Notes: generated from the letters alone by a model not told the origin. Counted from the first letter of the stretch, positions 48,945 to 59,698 are shown. The stretch: 64,000 nucleotides of DNA from Shewanella subflava (GCF_025971955.1 NZ_JAPDMX010000024.1:1-64000), one strand, 5' to 3'. Numbers and translations are program-made.

Positions 48945-49909
48945 TGGCCAAGCAAAATAATATTACCCAAAGTAAGCTGCCTATCTCAGGCCGAATTGTG
49001 ATGTTTTTTATTCGTCACGTGCAGCAAGGTATGTCTAGTATGGGGGAGTTATGGCGTAACCCCGTCTCATCGATTATGACCATGGCCGTACTTGGGGTGA
49101 GTTTAAGCTTACCTGCAGCATTGCAAGTGTTGGTTAAAAATGCTGAAAATATTACCCAATCTTGGAACAGTGCAGCCGAAATATCGCTTTTCATTAATGA
49201 GGGGCGAAGCGAGCAGTCTATTCAAAGTTTAATTTCACGGATAAAGTCATTTCGTGAAGTCGACTCTGTTGAATACATTAGTCGCGAACAAGCCTTGGAA
49301 GAGTTTCAGCGCTTATCAGGATTTGGTGAGGCGTTATCCTATTTAGATGAAAACCCGTTGCCAGCGGTTGTCAGTGTCACTCCCTCGTTAAAGTATTCAA
49401 GCCCTACAGGTGCTCGCGAGCTTCTGCGTAAATTAGAGCGTGAGCCAGAGGTCAGCTTTGGTCGTTTAGACATAGAATGGCTTGAGCGTTTACAAGCGTT
49501 GGTGCGTTTACTTGAAAAAACCGTTTTAGCCATTGCGGCATTATTGGTGCTAGCCGTCGTTTTGGTCATCGGTAACACGATTCGCTTGGCCATTATGAAT
49601 CGTCGAACCGAAATTGAAATCATGAAGTTAGTGGGGGCAACTGAAGCCTTCATTCAACGACCTTTTCTTTATACCGGCATTTGGTATGGGGTTATCGGAG
49701 GGTTATTGGCTTGGCTGATTATCAATTTGTTGGTGTGGTATTTAGATGGCGCATTAGCGGATTTGATGGGGTTATATGGCAGTCAGTTAAGTATAGAGTC
49801 GTTGACCTTTGCTGAACTGGGTGAGCTAGTCTTATTGGCATCATTTTTAGGCTGGCTGGGATCGTATCTGTCGGTGCGTCAACACTTACGTAAAATTGAG
49901 CCCTCATAA
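48944..49909 (+). CDS. ftsX: Cell division protein FtsX
   Basis: FtsX is the membrane partner of FtsE. The 321-residue protein has four membrane segments (about 50-70, 200-222, 245-270 and 290-312) with a large periplasmic loop after the first; the loop includes FREVDSVEYISREQALEEF. The cytoplasmic NRRTEIEIMKLVGAT helix is typical of the FtsX family and couples to FtsE. Its ATG overlaps the ftsE stop (TAATG). Confidence 0.96.
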   Translation: MAKQNNITQSKLPISGRIVMFFIRHVQQGMSSMGELWRNPVSSIMTMAVLGVSLSLPAALQVLVKNAENITQSWNSAAEISLFINEGRSEQSIQSLISRIKSFREVDSVEYISREQALEEFQRLSGFGEALSYLDENPLPAVVSVTPSLKYSSPTGARELLRKLEREPEVSFGRLDIEWLERLQALVRLLEKTVLAIAALLVLAVVLVIGNTIRLAIMNRRTEIEIMKLVGATEAFIQRPFLYTGIWYGVIGGLLAWLIINLLVWYLDGALADLMGLYGSQLSIESLTFAELGELVLLASFLGWLGSYLSVRQHLRKIEPS

Positions 49910-50183
49910 TATTCTTGATGTGTTTTTAATAAACTCAAACATTTAAATACTCTAATTGGAATAAGCGATAGCGTTAATCGGGTAATAGCACGCATATGAA
50001 ATTTTGTTTACTTGCAAAGTCGTGCATTAACGGGTTAAATAGCATCTTGAATGAACTATTTTTGACATAAGATGTCTTAAATAACGTAGATTCATTAGCT
50101 ATTATTTTGTAACTTTTTTAACTTATTTCATTTAATTTCAAGATTGATAGCATGTTTTGTCCAAAGAAGTAGTAGGAGAGCGA
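49910..50183 (+). promoter_or_regulatory. Leader and promoter region of rpoH
   Basis: This 274-base gap between ftsX and rpoH is AT-rich. It contains a perfect -35 hexamer TTGACA at 50062-50067, with only weak -10 candidates (TAGATT at 50087, 19 bases on). rpoH is usually controlled by several promoters and by a heat-melted structure around its start; I cannot establish that fold by eye. Confidence 0.35.
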
Positions 50184-51044
50184 ATGACTTATCAAACGCA
50201 ATCAATGGCGCTAGCGTTACCACAAAGCAGTGGTAGCATAGAAGCTTACATTCAGTCAGTATCTAAAATTGAAATGTTAGATGCTAAGACGGAATTTGAT
50301 CTTGCCAAGCGTTTACAAGAAACCGGCGATCTTCAAGCGGCTAAACAACTAATTATGTCGCATTTGCGCTTTGTTGCGCACATCGCCAAAGGCTATTCAG
50401 GCTATGGGCTACCACAAGCGGATTTAATTCAAGAAGGCAACGTTGGTTTGATGAAGGCGGTAAAACGTTTTGATCCCGATGTTGGCGTTCGTCTAGTGTC
50501 ATTTGCTGTTCACTGGATTAAAGCTGAAATTCATGAATATGTCTTAAAAAATTGGCGTATCGTGAAAGTCGCAACCACTAAAGCGCAAAGAAAATTATTC
50601 TTCAACATTCGTAAATCTAAAAATCGTTTAGGTTGGTTTAGCGAAGAAGAAGTCGCAATGGTGGCTGAAAACTTAGGCGTATCTAAGTCTGATGTGACCG
50701 AAATGGAATCGCGCATGGCGGCTCAAGATCCTGCATTTGATTTAACGAATGACAGTGATGATGACGCAACCGATTTTGCTCCCGCTTTGTATTTAGAAGA
50801 TCATTCTTCAGACGTTGCTCAGAACATTGAAGATGATAACTGGGAATCAGATTCGCAGAATCGATTATTATCCGCCATTAAAACCTTAGATGAACGCAGT
50901 CAGCACATTTTGCGTTCACGTTGGTTAGATGATGATAAAGTCACATTGCAAGAGCTTGCCGATACTTACCAAGTATCAGCAGAGCGCATTAGACAGTTAG
51001 AAAAAAATGCCATGAACAAGCTTAAAAGCTGTATGGATATCTAA
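50184..51044 (+). CDS. rpoH: Heat-shock sigma factor RpoH (sigma 32)
   Basis: RpoH directs RNA polymerase to heat-shock promoters. The 286-residue protein begins [20 protein letters not shown]. Region 2 has [21 protein letters not shown] and [20 protein letters not shown]; the RpoH box is present as [12 protein letters not shown]. Region 4 ends [20 protein letters not shown]. The ATG at 50184 has AGGAG eight bases upstream; the frame continues to a TTG at 50157. It follows ftsYEX as in E. coli. Confidence 0.97.
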   Translation: MTYQTQSMALALPQSSGSIEAYIQSVSKIEMLDAKTEFDLAKRLQETGDLQAAKQLIMSHLRFVAHIAKGYSGYGLPQADLIQEGNVGLMKAVKRFDPDVGVRLVSFAVHWIKAEIHEYVLKNWRIVKVATTKAQRKLFFNIRKSKNRLGWFSEEEVAMVAENLGVSKSDVTEMESRMAAQDPAFDLTNDSDDDATDFAPALYLEDHSSDVAQNIEDDNWESDSQNRLLSAIKTLDERSQHILRSRWLDDDKVTLQELADTYQVSAERIRQLEKNAMNKLKSCMDI

Positions 51045-51061
51045 CCTTCCTTATTATCAAT

Positions 51062-51089
51062 AAAAAAACCTGCCACGGCAGGTTTTTTT
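51062..51089. terminator. Bidirectional terminator between rpoH and yicC
   Basis: AAAAAAACCTGCC-ACG-GCAGGTTTTTTT is a strong stem with A and T runs on both sides between convergent genes. Confidence 0.92.
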
Positions 51090-51115
51090 GTATTTGAGGC
51101 GCTAAAACAGAAAAC

Positions 51116-51979
51116 TTATTCTACGTTCTGGATCTGCTCGCGCATTTGCTCTATAAGTACTTTTAGCTCGACAGCTGCTGAAGTGATTTCTGCGCTGATT
51201 GATTTTGACGCTAGGGTGTTTGATTCGCGGTTAAACTCTTGCATCATAAAGTCTAAACGACGACCTTCACTTCCGCCTTTTTTAAGGATTCTGCGTGCTT
51301 CAGTGACATGGGCTTCTAACCTGTCCATCTCTTCGGCCACATCTTGTTTTTGAGCCAGTAATACCATTTCTTGCTCAATACGGGCTGGGTCTAGTTCGCC
51401 TTGAATTTCTGCTAGGCGGTTGGTTAACTTTTCCCGTTGATATTGCATGACTGTTGGCATGTGCTCACGCACTATATTGACTTGCTCCATGACACCATCT
51501 AAGCGCGTAAGCAGCATGTCTTTTATGGCAGACCCTTCACGGCCTCGCGCTTCAATAAATTGATCTATGGCGCTATCAAAGGCTTTCATCAGCTCTGCGC
51601 CAATCGAATCCATGTCCTGTTCAGCCGATGCCAACACTCCAGGCCAACGCAATACGTCAGTAAGGCTTAATTCACCTTGGCCGGCTTCTTGTTTTAGCCA
51701 GTTAGCGGCATTAAGTAATTGCTTGGCAAGATCTTGGTTTAGCTGTAATTCATTACTGCTATTGTCGGCTAATTCATAACGTAGGTTCACTTCTACTTTA
51801 CCGCGGTTTAGGCGTTTACGCAGACGATCTCGCAGTACAGGTTCAAAGCTACGAAACTGTTCTGGCAAGCGTAAGTAGGTTTCTAAATAACGCTGATTTA
51901 CTGAACGAATTTCCCAAGAGGCTGTGCCCCATTGTGCTTTGTGCTCGATGCGAGCGTACGCTGTCATGCTTTGGATCAT
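51116..51979 (-). CDS. yicC: YicC/YloC-family endoribonuclease
   Basis: The 287-residue protein matches YicC: it starts MIQSMTAYARIEHKAQWGTASWEIRSVNQR and has RLRKRLNRGKVEV and the C-terminal MMQEFNRESNTLASKS. YicC proteins are reported as RNA-cleaving enzymes involved in small-RNA turnover. It diverges from rph, the same neighbourhood as in E. coli (yicC-rph-pyrE). Confidence 0.93.
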   Translation of the reverse strand: MIQSMTAYARIEHKAQWGTASWEIRSVNQRYLETYLRLPEQFRSFEPVLRDRLRKRLNRGKVEVNLRYELADNSSNELQLNQDLAKQLLNAANWLKQEAGQGELSLTDVLRWPGVLASAEQDMDSIGAELMKAFDSAIDQFIEARGREGSAIKDMLLTRLDGVMEQVNIVREHMPTVMQYQREKLTNRLAEIQGELDPARIEQEMVLLAQKQDVAEEMDRLEAHVTEARRILKKGGSEGRRLDFMMQEFNRESNTLASKSISAEITSAAVELKVLIEQMREQIQNVE

Positions 51980-52100
51980 TAAGTGTCCTATATGTGTTAT
52001 TAATCAAATTGATTAGCAATTATAGCGGTTTTATTGCTCTGGGTTAAAGGATTCGTTCACAGAATGATGCCTTTGCATGGCATATGTAAGCTTATACGAC

Positions 52101-52106
52101 TATAAT
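52101..52106 (+). promoter_or_regulatory. Possible -10 element of rph
   Basis: A perfect TATAAT lies 42 bases before the rph start. No -35 at the right distance could be recognised, so the promoter is tentative. Confidence 0.3.
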
Positions 52107-52147
52107 ATCGTCCCAAATTTAATACGAATTCGACTACAGGACTTTTC

Positions 52148-52861
52148 ATGCGCCCAAGCAATCGTACACCCGCTCAAACTCGCCCTATAACTATTACCCG
52201 TAACTTTACTGCCCATGCAGAAGGTTCTGTGCTGGTTGAGTTTGGTGATACTAAAGTACTTTGTACCGCCAGTTTTACTGAAGGTGTACCGCGCTTTTTA
52301 AAAGGTCAAGGTCAAGGTTGGGTCACTGCTGAATATGGCATGTTACCGCGTTCAACCCATAGCCGTATGGATCGAGAAGCTGCCCGCGGTAAGCAATCTG
52401 GTCGTACACAAGAGATCCAACGTCTTATCGGTCGTTCGTTACGTGCTGCAGTAGATATGAAGCTTCTAGGCGAAAATACCATTGTTATTGATTGTGATGT
52501 TATTCAAGCTGATGGCGGTACACGTACCGCGGCGATTACTGGAGCCTGTGTTGCTTTAGTTGATGCCTTAAACTGGGCACGTGGTAAAGGCATTATTAAA
52601 GCCAATCCACTTAAGTTTTTAATTGCTGCGGTGAGCGTGGGTATTTTTGAAGGTGAGGCTATCAGCGATTTAGAGTATATCGAAGATAGTGCTGCTGAAA
52701 CTGACATGAATGTTGTGATGACAGAAACAGGCAAGATTATTGAAATTCAGGGAACTGCAGAAGGTGAGCCATTTAGCCATGAAGAGCTAATTGAGCTGCT
52801 TGGACTAGCTAAAAACAGTATTCGTGAAATTGTCGATGTGCAAAAAGCGGCATTGAGCTAA
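52148..52861 (+). CDS. rph: Ribonuclease PH
   Basis: RNase PH trims the 3' ends of tRNA precursors using phosphate. The 237-residue protein has the family pattern: [55 protein letters not shown] and [18 protein letters not shown] with catalytic Asp residues. It is full length, unlike the frameshifted copy in E. coli K-12. pyrE follows 71 bases on. Confidence 0.97.
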   Translation: MRPSNRTPAQTRPITITRNFTAHAEGSVLVEFGDTKVLCTASFTEGVPRFLKGQGQGWVTAEYGMLPRSTHSRMDREAARGKQSGRTQEIQRLIGRSLRAAVDMKLLGENTIVIDCDVIQADGGTRTAAITGACVALVDALNWARGKGIIKANPLKFLIAAVSVGIFEGEAISDLEYIEDSAAETDMNVVMTETGKIIEIQGTAEGEPFSHEELIELLGLAKNSIREIVDVQKAALS

Positions 52862-52877
52862 AATCAATTCCAAAATC

Positions 52878-52903
52878 AGGGACCGTTTACGGTCCCTTTT
52901 TTT
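52878..52903 (+). terminator. Terminator or attenuator between rph and pyrE
   Basis: AGGGACCG-TTTA-CGGTCCCT plus a run of T lies 17 bases after rph and 30 before pyrE. In E. coli the equivalent hairpin is the UTP-sensitive pyrE attenuator, where coupling of translation to transcription controls read-through. The placement here fits that mechanism. Confidence 0.82.
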
Positions 52904-52932
52904 AAGTAAAAATAGTCAAAAGAGGATTAAAA

Positions 52933-53574
52933 GTGAAAGCTTATCAACGCGAGTTTATTGAATTTGCCCTAGAACGCCAAGTATTACGTTTTGGTGAGTT
53001 CACCTTAAAATCAGGTCGTACTAGCCCGTATTTTTTTAATGCTGGATTGTTTAATACAGGCAAGGATTTAGCCCGCTTAGGACGCTTTTACGCCGCCGCA
53101 TTAATGGATGCGGGTATCGAGTTTGATTTGTTGTTTGGCCCAGCTTACAAAGGTATTCCGATTGCAACAACAACGGCTGTGGCGCTTTGCGATCACCATG
53201 ATAAAGATGTGCCATATTGCTTTAATCGTAAGGAAGTGAAAACCCATGGTGAAGGTGGCAGCCTTGTGGGAAGCGAGCTAAAAGGCAAAGTCATGTTAGT
53301 TGATGATGTGATCACCGCTGGTACTGCAATTCGTGAGTCTATGGATATTATTAATGCCCATAACGCTGAGCTTGCTGGGGTATTGATTGCGCTAGACCGT
53401 CAAGAAAAAGGCAAAGGCGAATTGTCTGCTATTCAAGAAGTTGAGCGTGATTTTGGTTGTGACATTGTGTCCATTATCAAACTATCAGATTTGATTAATT
53501 ACTTATCTGAAAAGCCTGGCATGGAAGCTGAATTGGCGTCAGTCAGCGCTTATCGCCAACAATACGGGATTTAA
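52933..53574 (+). CDS. pyrE: Orotate phosphoribosyltransferase
   Basis: PyrE converts orotate and PRPP to orotidine 5'-phosphate in UMP synthesis. The 213-residue protein has the PRPP-binding motif [17 protein letters not shown] (about residue 121-137) and [15 protein letters not shown] near residue 26. Translation starts at GTG with AGAGGA six bases upstream. It follows the rph attenuator-like hairpin. Confidence 0.97.
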   Translation: MKAYQREFIEFALERQVLRFGEFTLKSGRTSPYFFNAGLFNTGKDLARLGRFYAAALMDAGIEFDLLFGPAYKGIPIATTTAVALCDHHDKDVPYCFNRKEVKTHGEGGSLVGSELKGKVMLVDDVITAGTAIRESMDIINAHNAELAGVLIALDRQEKGKGELSAIQEVERDFGCDIVSIIKLSDLINYLSEKPGMEAELASVSAYRQQYGI

Positions 53575-53600
53575 TCGATTTCACCATGATGTTGATTATT

Positions 53601-53639
53601 AAAAAAGCTGCTCAATAGCGATATTGATGCAGCTTTTTT
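53601..53639. terminator. Bidirectional terminator between pyrE and folE
   Basis: A long stem AAAAAAGCTGC / GCAGCTTTTTT is continued by an inner TCAATA / TATTGA stem around a GCGA loop. A and T runs on both sides serve the convergent genes. Confidence 0.9.
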
Positions 53640-53652
53640 ATTGCGGCACTAT

Positions 53653-54303
53653 CTATTTTACCTGATGCAAAAACTCAGCTCGTGTTGCCGGATTTGATTT
53701 GAAAATACCACCTAACGCCGTAGTGGTGGTTGAACTGGTTGAATCCATCACGCCACGGGATTTCACACAATAATGCACAGCATCCATTTTAACGGCCACA
53801 TCTTTGGTTTCTAACAAGGTTTGCAATGCGACTAACACTTGTTGGGTTAGCCGCTCTTGCACTTGTGGGCGCTGAGCAAAAAATCGCACAATACGGTTAA
53901 TTTTAGACAGCCCAATAATTTTGGTGCGTGGTAGGTAGGCAACGGTAGCAAAGCCATCAATGGTCACTAAGTGGTGTTCGCAGGTGCTGGTTAAGCTGAT
54001 GTCTTGCACCCTGACCATTTCATCAACGCCCATTTTGTTTTCGATGACGGTGATTTTGGGGAAGTTTTCATAATCGAGTCCAGAAAAAATCTCATCAACA
54101 TACATTTTCGCAATACGGCGAGGCGTGTCAGCTAAGCTGTCATCGCTTAAGTCTAATGACATCAGCGTTAAAATTTCACGCATGTGGTGTTCAATTTTGA
54201 CCTTACGCTCTTCTGGTGTTGACGTTTTTGGCAACATTGGGGTTTCTAGCCCTCGGTCAGCTAAGGCGGCTTGAACTTTCTTTGCGGCTTCAGATAGTGC
54301 CAT
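53653..54303 (-). CDS. folE: GTP cyclohydrolase I
   Basis: FolE converts GTP to dihydroneopterin triphosphate, the first step of folate synthesis. The 216-residue protein has the zinc ligands CEHH (about residue 107-110) and Cys in [11 protein letters not shown], and the signature [13 protein letters not shown]. The start is the ATG at 54303 with a GGAG site; the frame runs six codons further. It interrupts the block that in E. coli joins pyrE directly to slmA. Confidence 0.96.
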   Translation of the reverse strand: MALSEAAKKVQAALADRGLETPMLPKTSTPEERKVKIEHHMREILTLMSLDLSDDSLADTPRRIAKMYVDEIFSGLDYENFPKITVIENKMGVDEMVRVQDISLTSTCEHHLVTIDGFATVAYLPRTKIIGLSKINRIVRFFAQRPQVQERLTQQVLVALQTLLETKDVAVKMDAVHYCVKSRGVMDSTSSTTTTALGGIFKSNPATRAEFLHQVK

Positions 54304-54419
54304 CACATTCTCCAACAACAAGTATCACATCAGTGTACGATAAAAATGAGGGTGCTGCTAACTGCAGCAGGGCGGGGATCATAACGCTATTTACTTTAAA
54401 ATAGTATTGTTGAAATAGA

Positions 54420-54452
54420 AAAGCCGACCTTTTTAGTCAAGTATCGGCTTTG
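54420..54452 (-). terminator. Terminator of the S9 peptidase gene
   Basis: On the minus strand AAAGCCGA and TCGGCTTT enclose a 17-base loop and are followed by TCTATT. The T tract is short, so strength is moderate. Confidence 0.55.
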
Positions 54453-54476
54453 GAGGGGTATTTAAAACTTAAAAAA

Positions 54477-56426
54477 TTATTTTACATTTAAGTTTTCTTT
54501 TAAGAACTTAAGCATAATTTCATAATATTTAGCGCGGTTTTCTGCATTATAAAAACCATGTCCTTCTTTGTCCCATACTTGTTTTTGGTAAGGGTAATTG
54601 GCTTGTTTTAATGCTTTTTCCATCGCTTCAAATTGTTCTATTGGTGCTCGTTCATCTTCTTCACCATGAATCAATAACACATTGGCTTTAAGCTTATCAA
54701 CGTGATGAGTTGGTGACATCGCACGTAATTGCGCTACGTCACTACCAAGCACTTCTTTTAAAAATGCTTTACCGCCGTATGATTCTGGAACATCACCAGT
54801 TTCAAACATTTGCTCTAAATCATATACCCCAGCAACACCTATGGCACATTTAAACATGTCGGGTGCTAGCATTGGGCTCATTAAGGCAGAATATCCACCA
54901 AAACTCGCACCAGAGACACACACTCTGTTTTTGTCGGCATAACCTTGATCTATTGCATATTGTGTTGCATCAAGAATGTCATGTTGAATTTTACTTCCCC
55001 ATGCACGATAACCAGACTCCTCAAAATCAATTCCATATCCACCTGAACCACGGAAATTCACTTGCAATACCGCAATGCCGTTTTGGGCTAATAATTGATT
55101 TTCTGGGTTAAATACCCATAAATCGCGAGGGCCGTGCGGTCCACCATGTGGATTAACCACCAATGGCATGTTTTTATGTTCAATACCACGCGGTAAGGTT
55201 AAATAACCATGAATGGTTACACCATCACGATTGACGAAGCTAATAGGGCGAACTTCTGACATCTCATTAGGGTCAAGTGCGGCATTTCCTGCGAATAGAA
55301 ACTTTAACTTGAGGTTTTGACGGTCAAATAAGTAATAGTCACCTGAGTTTTTATCATTCATTGCCATGACAATAAGGGTATTACCGTTGATGGTTTCACT
55401 GACAATACGGATGCGGTGATCTGGAATTGCAGCCATAAGTTGCTGTAATGCTTTGGCTTTATTGCTTTCTGTGTCGACGAAGCGATATTCAGGGTAACCA
55501 TTTTCAAATTCAACCGCGTAAAGCGTGTTGGTTTGATCACTTATCCAAGTCTTCAATGGATCGACAATATCATGCTGAATAATTTTTTGATGTTTAGCGC
55601 TAGCAAGTTCAACTTCATAAATAGCGCGAGTATTGCCTTCGCTATTGGCTATCGCGTAAATTGATTTGTTGTCTTCGGTAAATGAAATAGGATAAAAATC
55701 AGTTAGATCGCCTTTAATTCTGCTGGCATCAATCCATTCGTTATTATCATAATAAAATAATTGGTCATTATTTTTGCTATCACGAGCAAAGCTAAAACGC
55801 ACTTCTTCATTGTTATCTACTAAAAAACTAGCGTTAGCGACAGGGGAGGTGGTGATGCGCTTGCGTTTGCCTGAATAGACGTTTACTTTGTAAACAAGGG
55901 TATATACATAGTTGAGACTATTCCAAGGATAAGCCATCACATAAATGTATTTATCATCATCTTTTAAGGTATCTAATACAAATGCACTTGCCTGAATAGA
56001 CTCGTTATCAGACATGTTAGCACTGCCTGAGCTTCCCCGGCCATTATAGCCAAACAAGTATTTTGATTTACTGCCATCGTAGTTAACAGCTAAAAGCTCA
56101 CCGTAATAAACAGATGATTCTTGACGAGGTTTCTTATAGAGTTTTTGTAAGACAATCCGTTCATCATTGACCCAGTAATAACTGCCCACTTCTTCTTCGC
56201 CATTAAATTTTACAGCGTAGGTAGGTTGCATTTTTTCGAGGTTTAAAATCAGTAATGTGCGCTTTTCATCCTCGATAAGAATGACACCTAGATGCTTACC
56301 ATCGGGTGAAATTTTTACTTCTGAAAACTCTGAATAAGCACTGAAGTCTTTAATTGATGGCGAGGCAAAAGTATGGGGGGCGAATAAAATAAACAAACAG
56401 CAAGTGAGGTATAAAATGCGCAGCAT
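54477..56426 (-). CDS. S9-family prolyl oligopeptidase-like peptidase, secreted
   Basis: The 649-residue protein has a cleavable signal peptide (about 1-21, ending TFAS) and so is periplasmic or secreted. A beta-propeller region (about 30-390) precedes an alpha/beta hydrolase domain. The triad is Ser in VSGASFGGYSA (about 510), Asp in HGEEDERAP and His in KEGHGFYN. PHGGPHG forms the oxyanion-hole region. It resembles dipeptidyl or acylaminoacyl peptidases that degrade short peptides. It is monocistronic. Confidence 0.92.
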   Translation of the reverse strand: MLRILYLTCCLFILFAPHTFASPSIKDFSAYSEFSEVKISPDGKHLGVILIEDEKRTLLILNLEKMQPTYAVKFNGEEEVGSYYWVNDERIVLQKLYKKPRQESSVYYGELLAVNYDGSKSKYLFGYNGRGSSGSANMSDNESIQASAFVLDTLKDDDKYIYVMAYPWNSLNYVYTLVYKVNVYSGKRKRITTSPVANASFLVDNNEEVRFSFARDSKNNDQLFYYDNNEWIDASRIKGDLTDFYPISFTEDNKSIYAIANSEGNTRAIYEVELASAKHQKIIQHDIVDPLKTWISDQTNTLYAVEFENGYPEYRFVDTESNKAKALQQLMAAIPDHRIRIVSETINGNTLIVMAMNDKNSGDYYLFDRQNLKLKFLFAGNAALDPNEMSEVRPISFVNRDGVTIHGYLTLPRGIEHKNMPLVVNPHGGPHGPRDLWVFNPENQLLAQNGIAVLQVNFRGSGGYGIDFEESGYRAWGSKIQHDILDATQYAIDQGYADKNRVCVSGASFGGYSALMSPMLAPDMFKCAIGVAGVYDLEQMFETGDVPESYGGKAFLKEVLGSDVAQLRAMSPTHHVDKLKANVLLIHGEEDERAPIEQFEAMEKALKQANYPYQKQVWDKEGHGFYNAENRAKYYEIMLKFLKENLNVK

Positions 56427-56582
56427 AAATACAGTCCGTGTAATAAATGTTAAAAATGTAACAACATTGTATTTTATCTGAATTTATGGGGCAAGAGTTG
56501 TGGATTAATTATTCAATTAGATTAAGCGGATATAGGGAGGAAACTAGAGCTACATACACATTGCATATAGCCCTAATGCTGG

Positions 56583-57176
56583 CTAGCTTCTCAACAATTG
56601 CTGCTGAATAAAGGTCCATTGCTCATCAAAGTGTTGCGTTGGTTTTTGTTTAAACTCACTGCGGACAAATTGCGAAATTCTACCTTCTGCAAAGGCCAGT
56701 AATAAGTTAGCTAAAATGGCTTCATCTAGGTTAAATCCATGGCCTTCACGTAAGGTTTTTTCACGTAAAATTTGCTTAATTTGGGTTTCGATTTTTGCAA
56801 ATAATACACTGATGCGACTGCGTAAACGTTCATTCTCACCCAATAATGCATCACCATTGAGTACTCTTGAAATACCCGGGTTACGTTCAGAAAATACTAA
56901 TAAAAGATGCAGTACTAACTGGCAGCGTTTCATGGTGTCTTTTTCTTCATCCATGATGATATTCAAGCGAGATAAAAGAGCATCTTCAATAAACTCAATC
57001 AATCCTTCAAACATTCTGGCTTTGCTTGGAAAATGACGATACAGCGCCGCTTCCGATACACCTACTTCGGCAGCTAACTTCGCCGTGGTAATACGTTGGC
57101 CTGGGCTGGTTTCTAACATTTGGGCTAAACATTGTAGAATGTGTTCGCGACGATTGATTTTTGGGCTTTCCGCCAT
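56583..57176 (-). CDS. slmA: Nucleoid occlusion factor SlmA
   Basis: SlmA binds specific chromosomal sites and blocks Z-ring formation over the nucleoid. The 197-residue TetR-like protein has an N-terminal helix-turn-helix [29 protein letters not shown] and the C-terminal helical domain ending [13 protein letters not shown]. It is followed in chromosomal order by dut and coaBC, the conserved gammaproteobacterial arrangement. Confidence 0.95.
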   Translation of the reverse strand: MAESPKINRREHILQCLAQMLETSPGQRITTAKLAAEVGVSEAALYRHFPSKARMFEGLIEFIEDALLSRLNIIMDEEKDTMKRCQLVLHLLLVFSERNPGISRVLNGDALLGENERLRSRISVLFAKIETQIKQILREKTLREGHGFNLDEAILANLLLAFAEGRISQFVRSEFKQKPTQHFDEQWTFIQQQLLRS

Positions 57177-57212
57177 TCTTATTTTCCTTAACTCAGTGAC
57201 TACTTATGAAGA

Positions 57213-57671
57213 TTACTTGGTGCCTGAATGACCAAATCCGCCTTCACCACGATCTGAGCTATTAAATTCATCTACTAATGTAAAATGTGCCTGTACCACA
57301 GGAACAAAGACAAGTTGCGCTAAACGATCACCGATTTCTAAGGTAAAAGGGTTATTGCTTCTATTCCAGCAAGAGACCATTAATGGGCCTTGATAATCAG
57401 AATCGATGAGGCCAACTAAATTACCCAATACGATACCGTGTTTATGGCCTAGGCCTGAACGCGGTAAAATCACGGCAGCAAGGCTGGGGTCGGCAACGTG
57501 TACAGCAATACCTGTAGGGATTAATACTGTTTCACCAGGTGCGATAACCATGGTGGTATCTATCATAGCGCGTAAATCCATTCCCGCACTGCCAGGGGTT
57601 GCATAGGCAGGAAGTGGGAACTCACTACCGATACGCGAGTCGAGTATTTTTAGTTCAATAGGTGTTTTCAT
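57213..57671 (-). CDS. dut: dUTP diphosphatase
   Basis: Dut hydrolyses dUTP to dUMP, keeping uracil out of DNA. The 152-residue trimeric enzyme has the five motifs: [44 protein letters not shown] and the C-terminal [11 protein letters not shown]. Its ATG overlaps the coaBC stop by four bases (ATGA). Confidence 0.98.
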   Translation of the reverse strand: MKTPIELKILDSRIGSEFPLPAYATPGSAGMDLRAMIDTTMVIAPGETVLIPTGIAVHVADPSLAAVILPRSGLGHKHGIVLGNLVGLIDSDYQGPLMVSCWNRSNNPFTLEIGDRLAQLVFVPVVQAHFTLVDEFNSSDRGEGGFGHSGTK

Positions 57672-58861
57672 TTTGTGGGTAACTGCTGATTAATTAAAGT
57701 AAGTAGTTGACGCGCTAATGACAATTTATCCGTTGTTGGTAATGTCTGTTGGCCATTTGGCCAAAATACTTGCAACGCATTATTATCGGCATTAAATCCT
57801 AAGCCTTGAACCGATACATCGTTCGCTGCGATCATATCAAGTTTCTTGCGCGTTAGTTTGCCTTTTGCGTATTGCTCGACATGATTGGTTTCAGCTGCAA
57901 AACCGACCGTGAAAGGTTTATCTGCCAAGGCTGCCACCGTTGCTAAAATGTCTGGATTACGTATCAACGAAAGCTGCATTTGCTCTGCTGTTTTTTTCAT
58001 TTTTTCTGTGGCCACATCGGCAAAGCGATAGTCGGCGACAGCTGCGCAACCAATAAAGATATCTTGCGGGCTGATGTGTTCCATGACGACTGAGAGCATC
58101 TGCTGTGCAGAGTCAACATTAATGCGTGCCACATTTGCCGGCGTGGCCAAACTTACCGGCCCAGATACTAAGGTCACTTCAGCGCCCATTTCTGCAGCTG
58201 CTTGTGCTAGCGCAAAGCCCATTTTTCCTGAACTATGATTAGATATGTATCTGACAGGGTCAATAGCCTCTCGGGTAGGGCCAGCAGTTAACAATAGTTT
58301 TTTGCCTGCGAGTATTTTGGGGGTAAAAAATTGATCTAAATGCTCGGCAATAACCAAAGGCTCTAACATTCGCCCAGGGCCTATTTCACCGCAAGCTTGG
58401 CTGCCTGTGGCGGGGCCCCATAAAGTGAACCCTTTTCGGCTTAAGTTAGCTAAATTTTCTTGAGTCGCGATATTTTGATACATCTGCTGATTCATCGCAG
58501 GACAGATAATCACAGGCGCGCTTGTGGCTAAACAGGTGGTTGTCAGTAAGTCATCAGCCATGCCTGCATTAATGCGAGCAATTAAGTTGGCTGTTGCCGG
58601 GGCAAGGAGCACCACATCAGCCCAACGGGCTAGCTCAATATGCCCCATCGCCGCTTCAGCCGCGGGATCGAGTAAATCTGCCGCCACGGGATGGCCTGAA
58701 AGTGCCTGAATCGTCAATGGGGTGATAAACTCCATTGCGCTTTGCGTCATGATCACGCGCACATCTGCACCGCGTTCTTTTAAGCGACGAATCAAATCGG
58801 CACTTTTATATGCGGCTATACCACCACCAATACCTAATAAAACTTTCTTATCTGTCAGCAT
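57668..58861 (-). CDS. coaBC: Bifunctional phosphopantothenoylcysteine synthetase/decarboxylase
   Basis: CoaBC makes 4'-phosphopantetheine from 4'-phosphopantothenate in coenzyme A synthesis. The 397-residue protein has the flavin-dependent CoaC half (about 1-190; [20 protein letters not shown] and PAMNQQMY) and the CoaB half (about 190-397; [24 protein letters not shown] and DMIAANDV). It forms an operon with dut. Confidence 0.97.
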   Translation of the reverse strand: MLTDKKVLLGIGGGIAAYKSADLIRRLKERGADVRVIMTQSAMEFITPLTIQALSGHPVAADLLDPAAEAAMGHIELARWADVVLLAPATANLIARINAGMADDLLTTTCLATSAPVIICPAMNQQMYQNIATQENLANLSRKGFTLWGPATGSQACGEIGPGRMLEPLVIAEHLDQFFTPKILAGKKLLLTAGPTREAIDPVRYISNHSSGKMGFALAQAAAEMGAEVTLVSGPVSLATPANVARINVDSAQQMLSVVMEHISPQDIFIGCAAVADYRFADVATEKMKKTAEQMQLSLIRNPDILATVAALADKPFTVGFAAETNHVEQYAKGKLTRKKLDMIAANDVSVQGLGFNADNNALQVFWPNGQQTLPTTDKLSLARQLLTLINQQLPTK

Positions 58862-59013
58862 GGGTAAAATTCACTTCAAATCCTAATGCGGCTAACGATA
58901 CCACAAAGCAATCGAAAGTGGGTGAAGATCCATTATCAAAATATTCGACCATACTGTTTTGTGACAGCCATTAATTTAAATGGAAAAAGGGTAACTTAAA
59001 ACAAGGAAGGTTT

Positions 59014-59691
59014 ATGGCGATTAAAGATTGGCCGCAGGGTGAAGGGCCACGAGAAAAACTATTACTCAACGGCGCGGGACAATTATCCGATGCAGAATTA
59101 CTTGCCGTGATATTGCGAAATGGCCTAGCGGGTAAAAATGCATTGGATTTATCACGTCAGCTCATCATGCAGTTTGGTGGTTTACGTAAATTACTCTCAG
59201 CCTCGAAGCAGCAAGTTTGTCAAATTAACGGTGTTGGACCGGTAAAATTTGCTCAATTGCAGGCTGCAGCCGAAATTTCTAAGCGAATTGCACGAGAAAA
59301 TCTACAAAGAGGTCAAATTTTGACAAATCCTGATTTAACTCGGGACTATTTAATGAGACAATTAGCGGACCGATCCTATGAAGTGTTCGCCTTACTATTG
59401 TTGGACAACCAACATAGAGTCATTCAATTTGTAGAATTATTTCGTGGCACAATAAATGCGGCTTCGGTTTATCCACGTGAAGTGGTAAGCCTGGTGCTTG
59501 AAAAAGGTGCTGCGGCAGTAATAGTCTGTCACAACCATCCCTCTGGCATTGCAGAGCCCAGTCAAGCTGATCGGCGAATAACTGAGCGAATAAAAAATGC
59601 ATTAGAAACTATCGATGTTTCTTTGTTAGATCATATGGTTGTGGGTGATAAAGAGATAGTGTCCTTCGCCGAGCGAGGATGGTTAATATAA
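59014..59691 (+). CDS. radC: RadC-family JAB/MPN metalloprotein
   Basis: The 225-residue protein is a RadC. The N-terminal helix-hairpin-helix region contains LSDAELLAVILRNG and QINGVGPVKFAQLQAA; the JAMM metal motif is HNHPSGIAEPSQAD (about residue 172-185). The biochemical role is unknown; the repair role first proposed for E. coli radC has been withdrawn. It diverges from coaBC and precedes rpmB, the conserved order. Confidence 0.94.
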   Translation: MAIKDWPQGEGPREKLLLNGAGQLSDAELLAVILRNGLAGKNALDLSRQLIMQFGGLRKLLSASKQQVCQINGVGPVKFAQLQAAAEISKRIARENLQRGQILTNPDLTRDYLMRQLADRSYEVFALLLLDNQHRVIQFVELFRGTINAASVYPREVVSLVLEKGAAAVIVCHNHPSGIAEPSQADRRITERIKNALETIDVSLLDHMVVGDKEIVSFAERGWLI

Positions 59692-59698
59692 ACAATAC

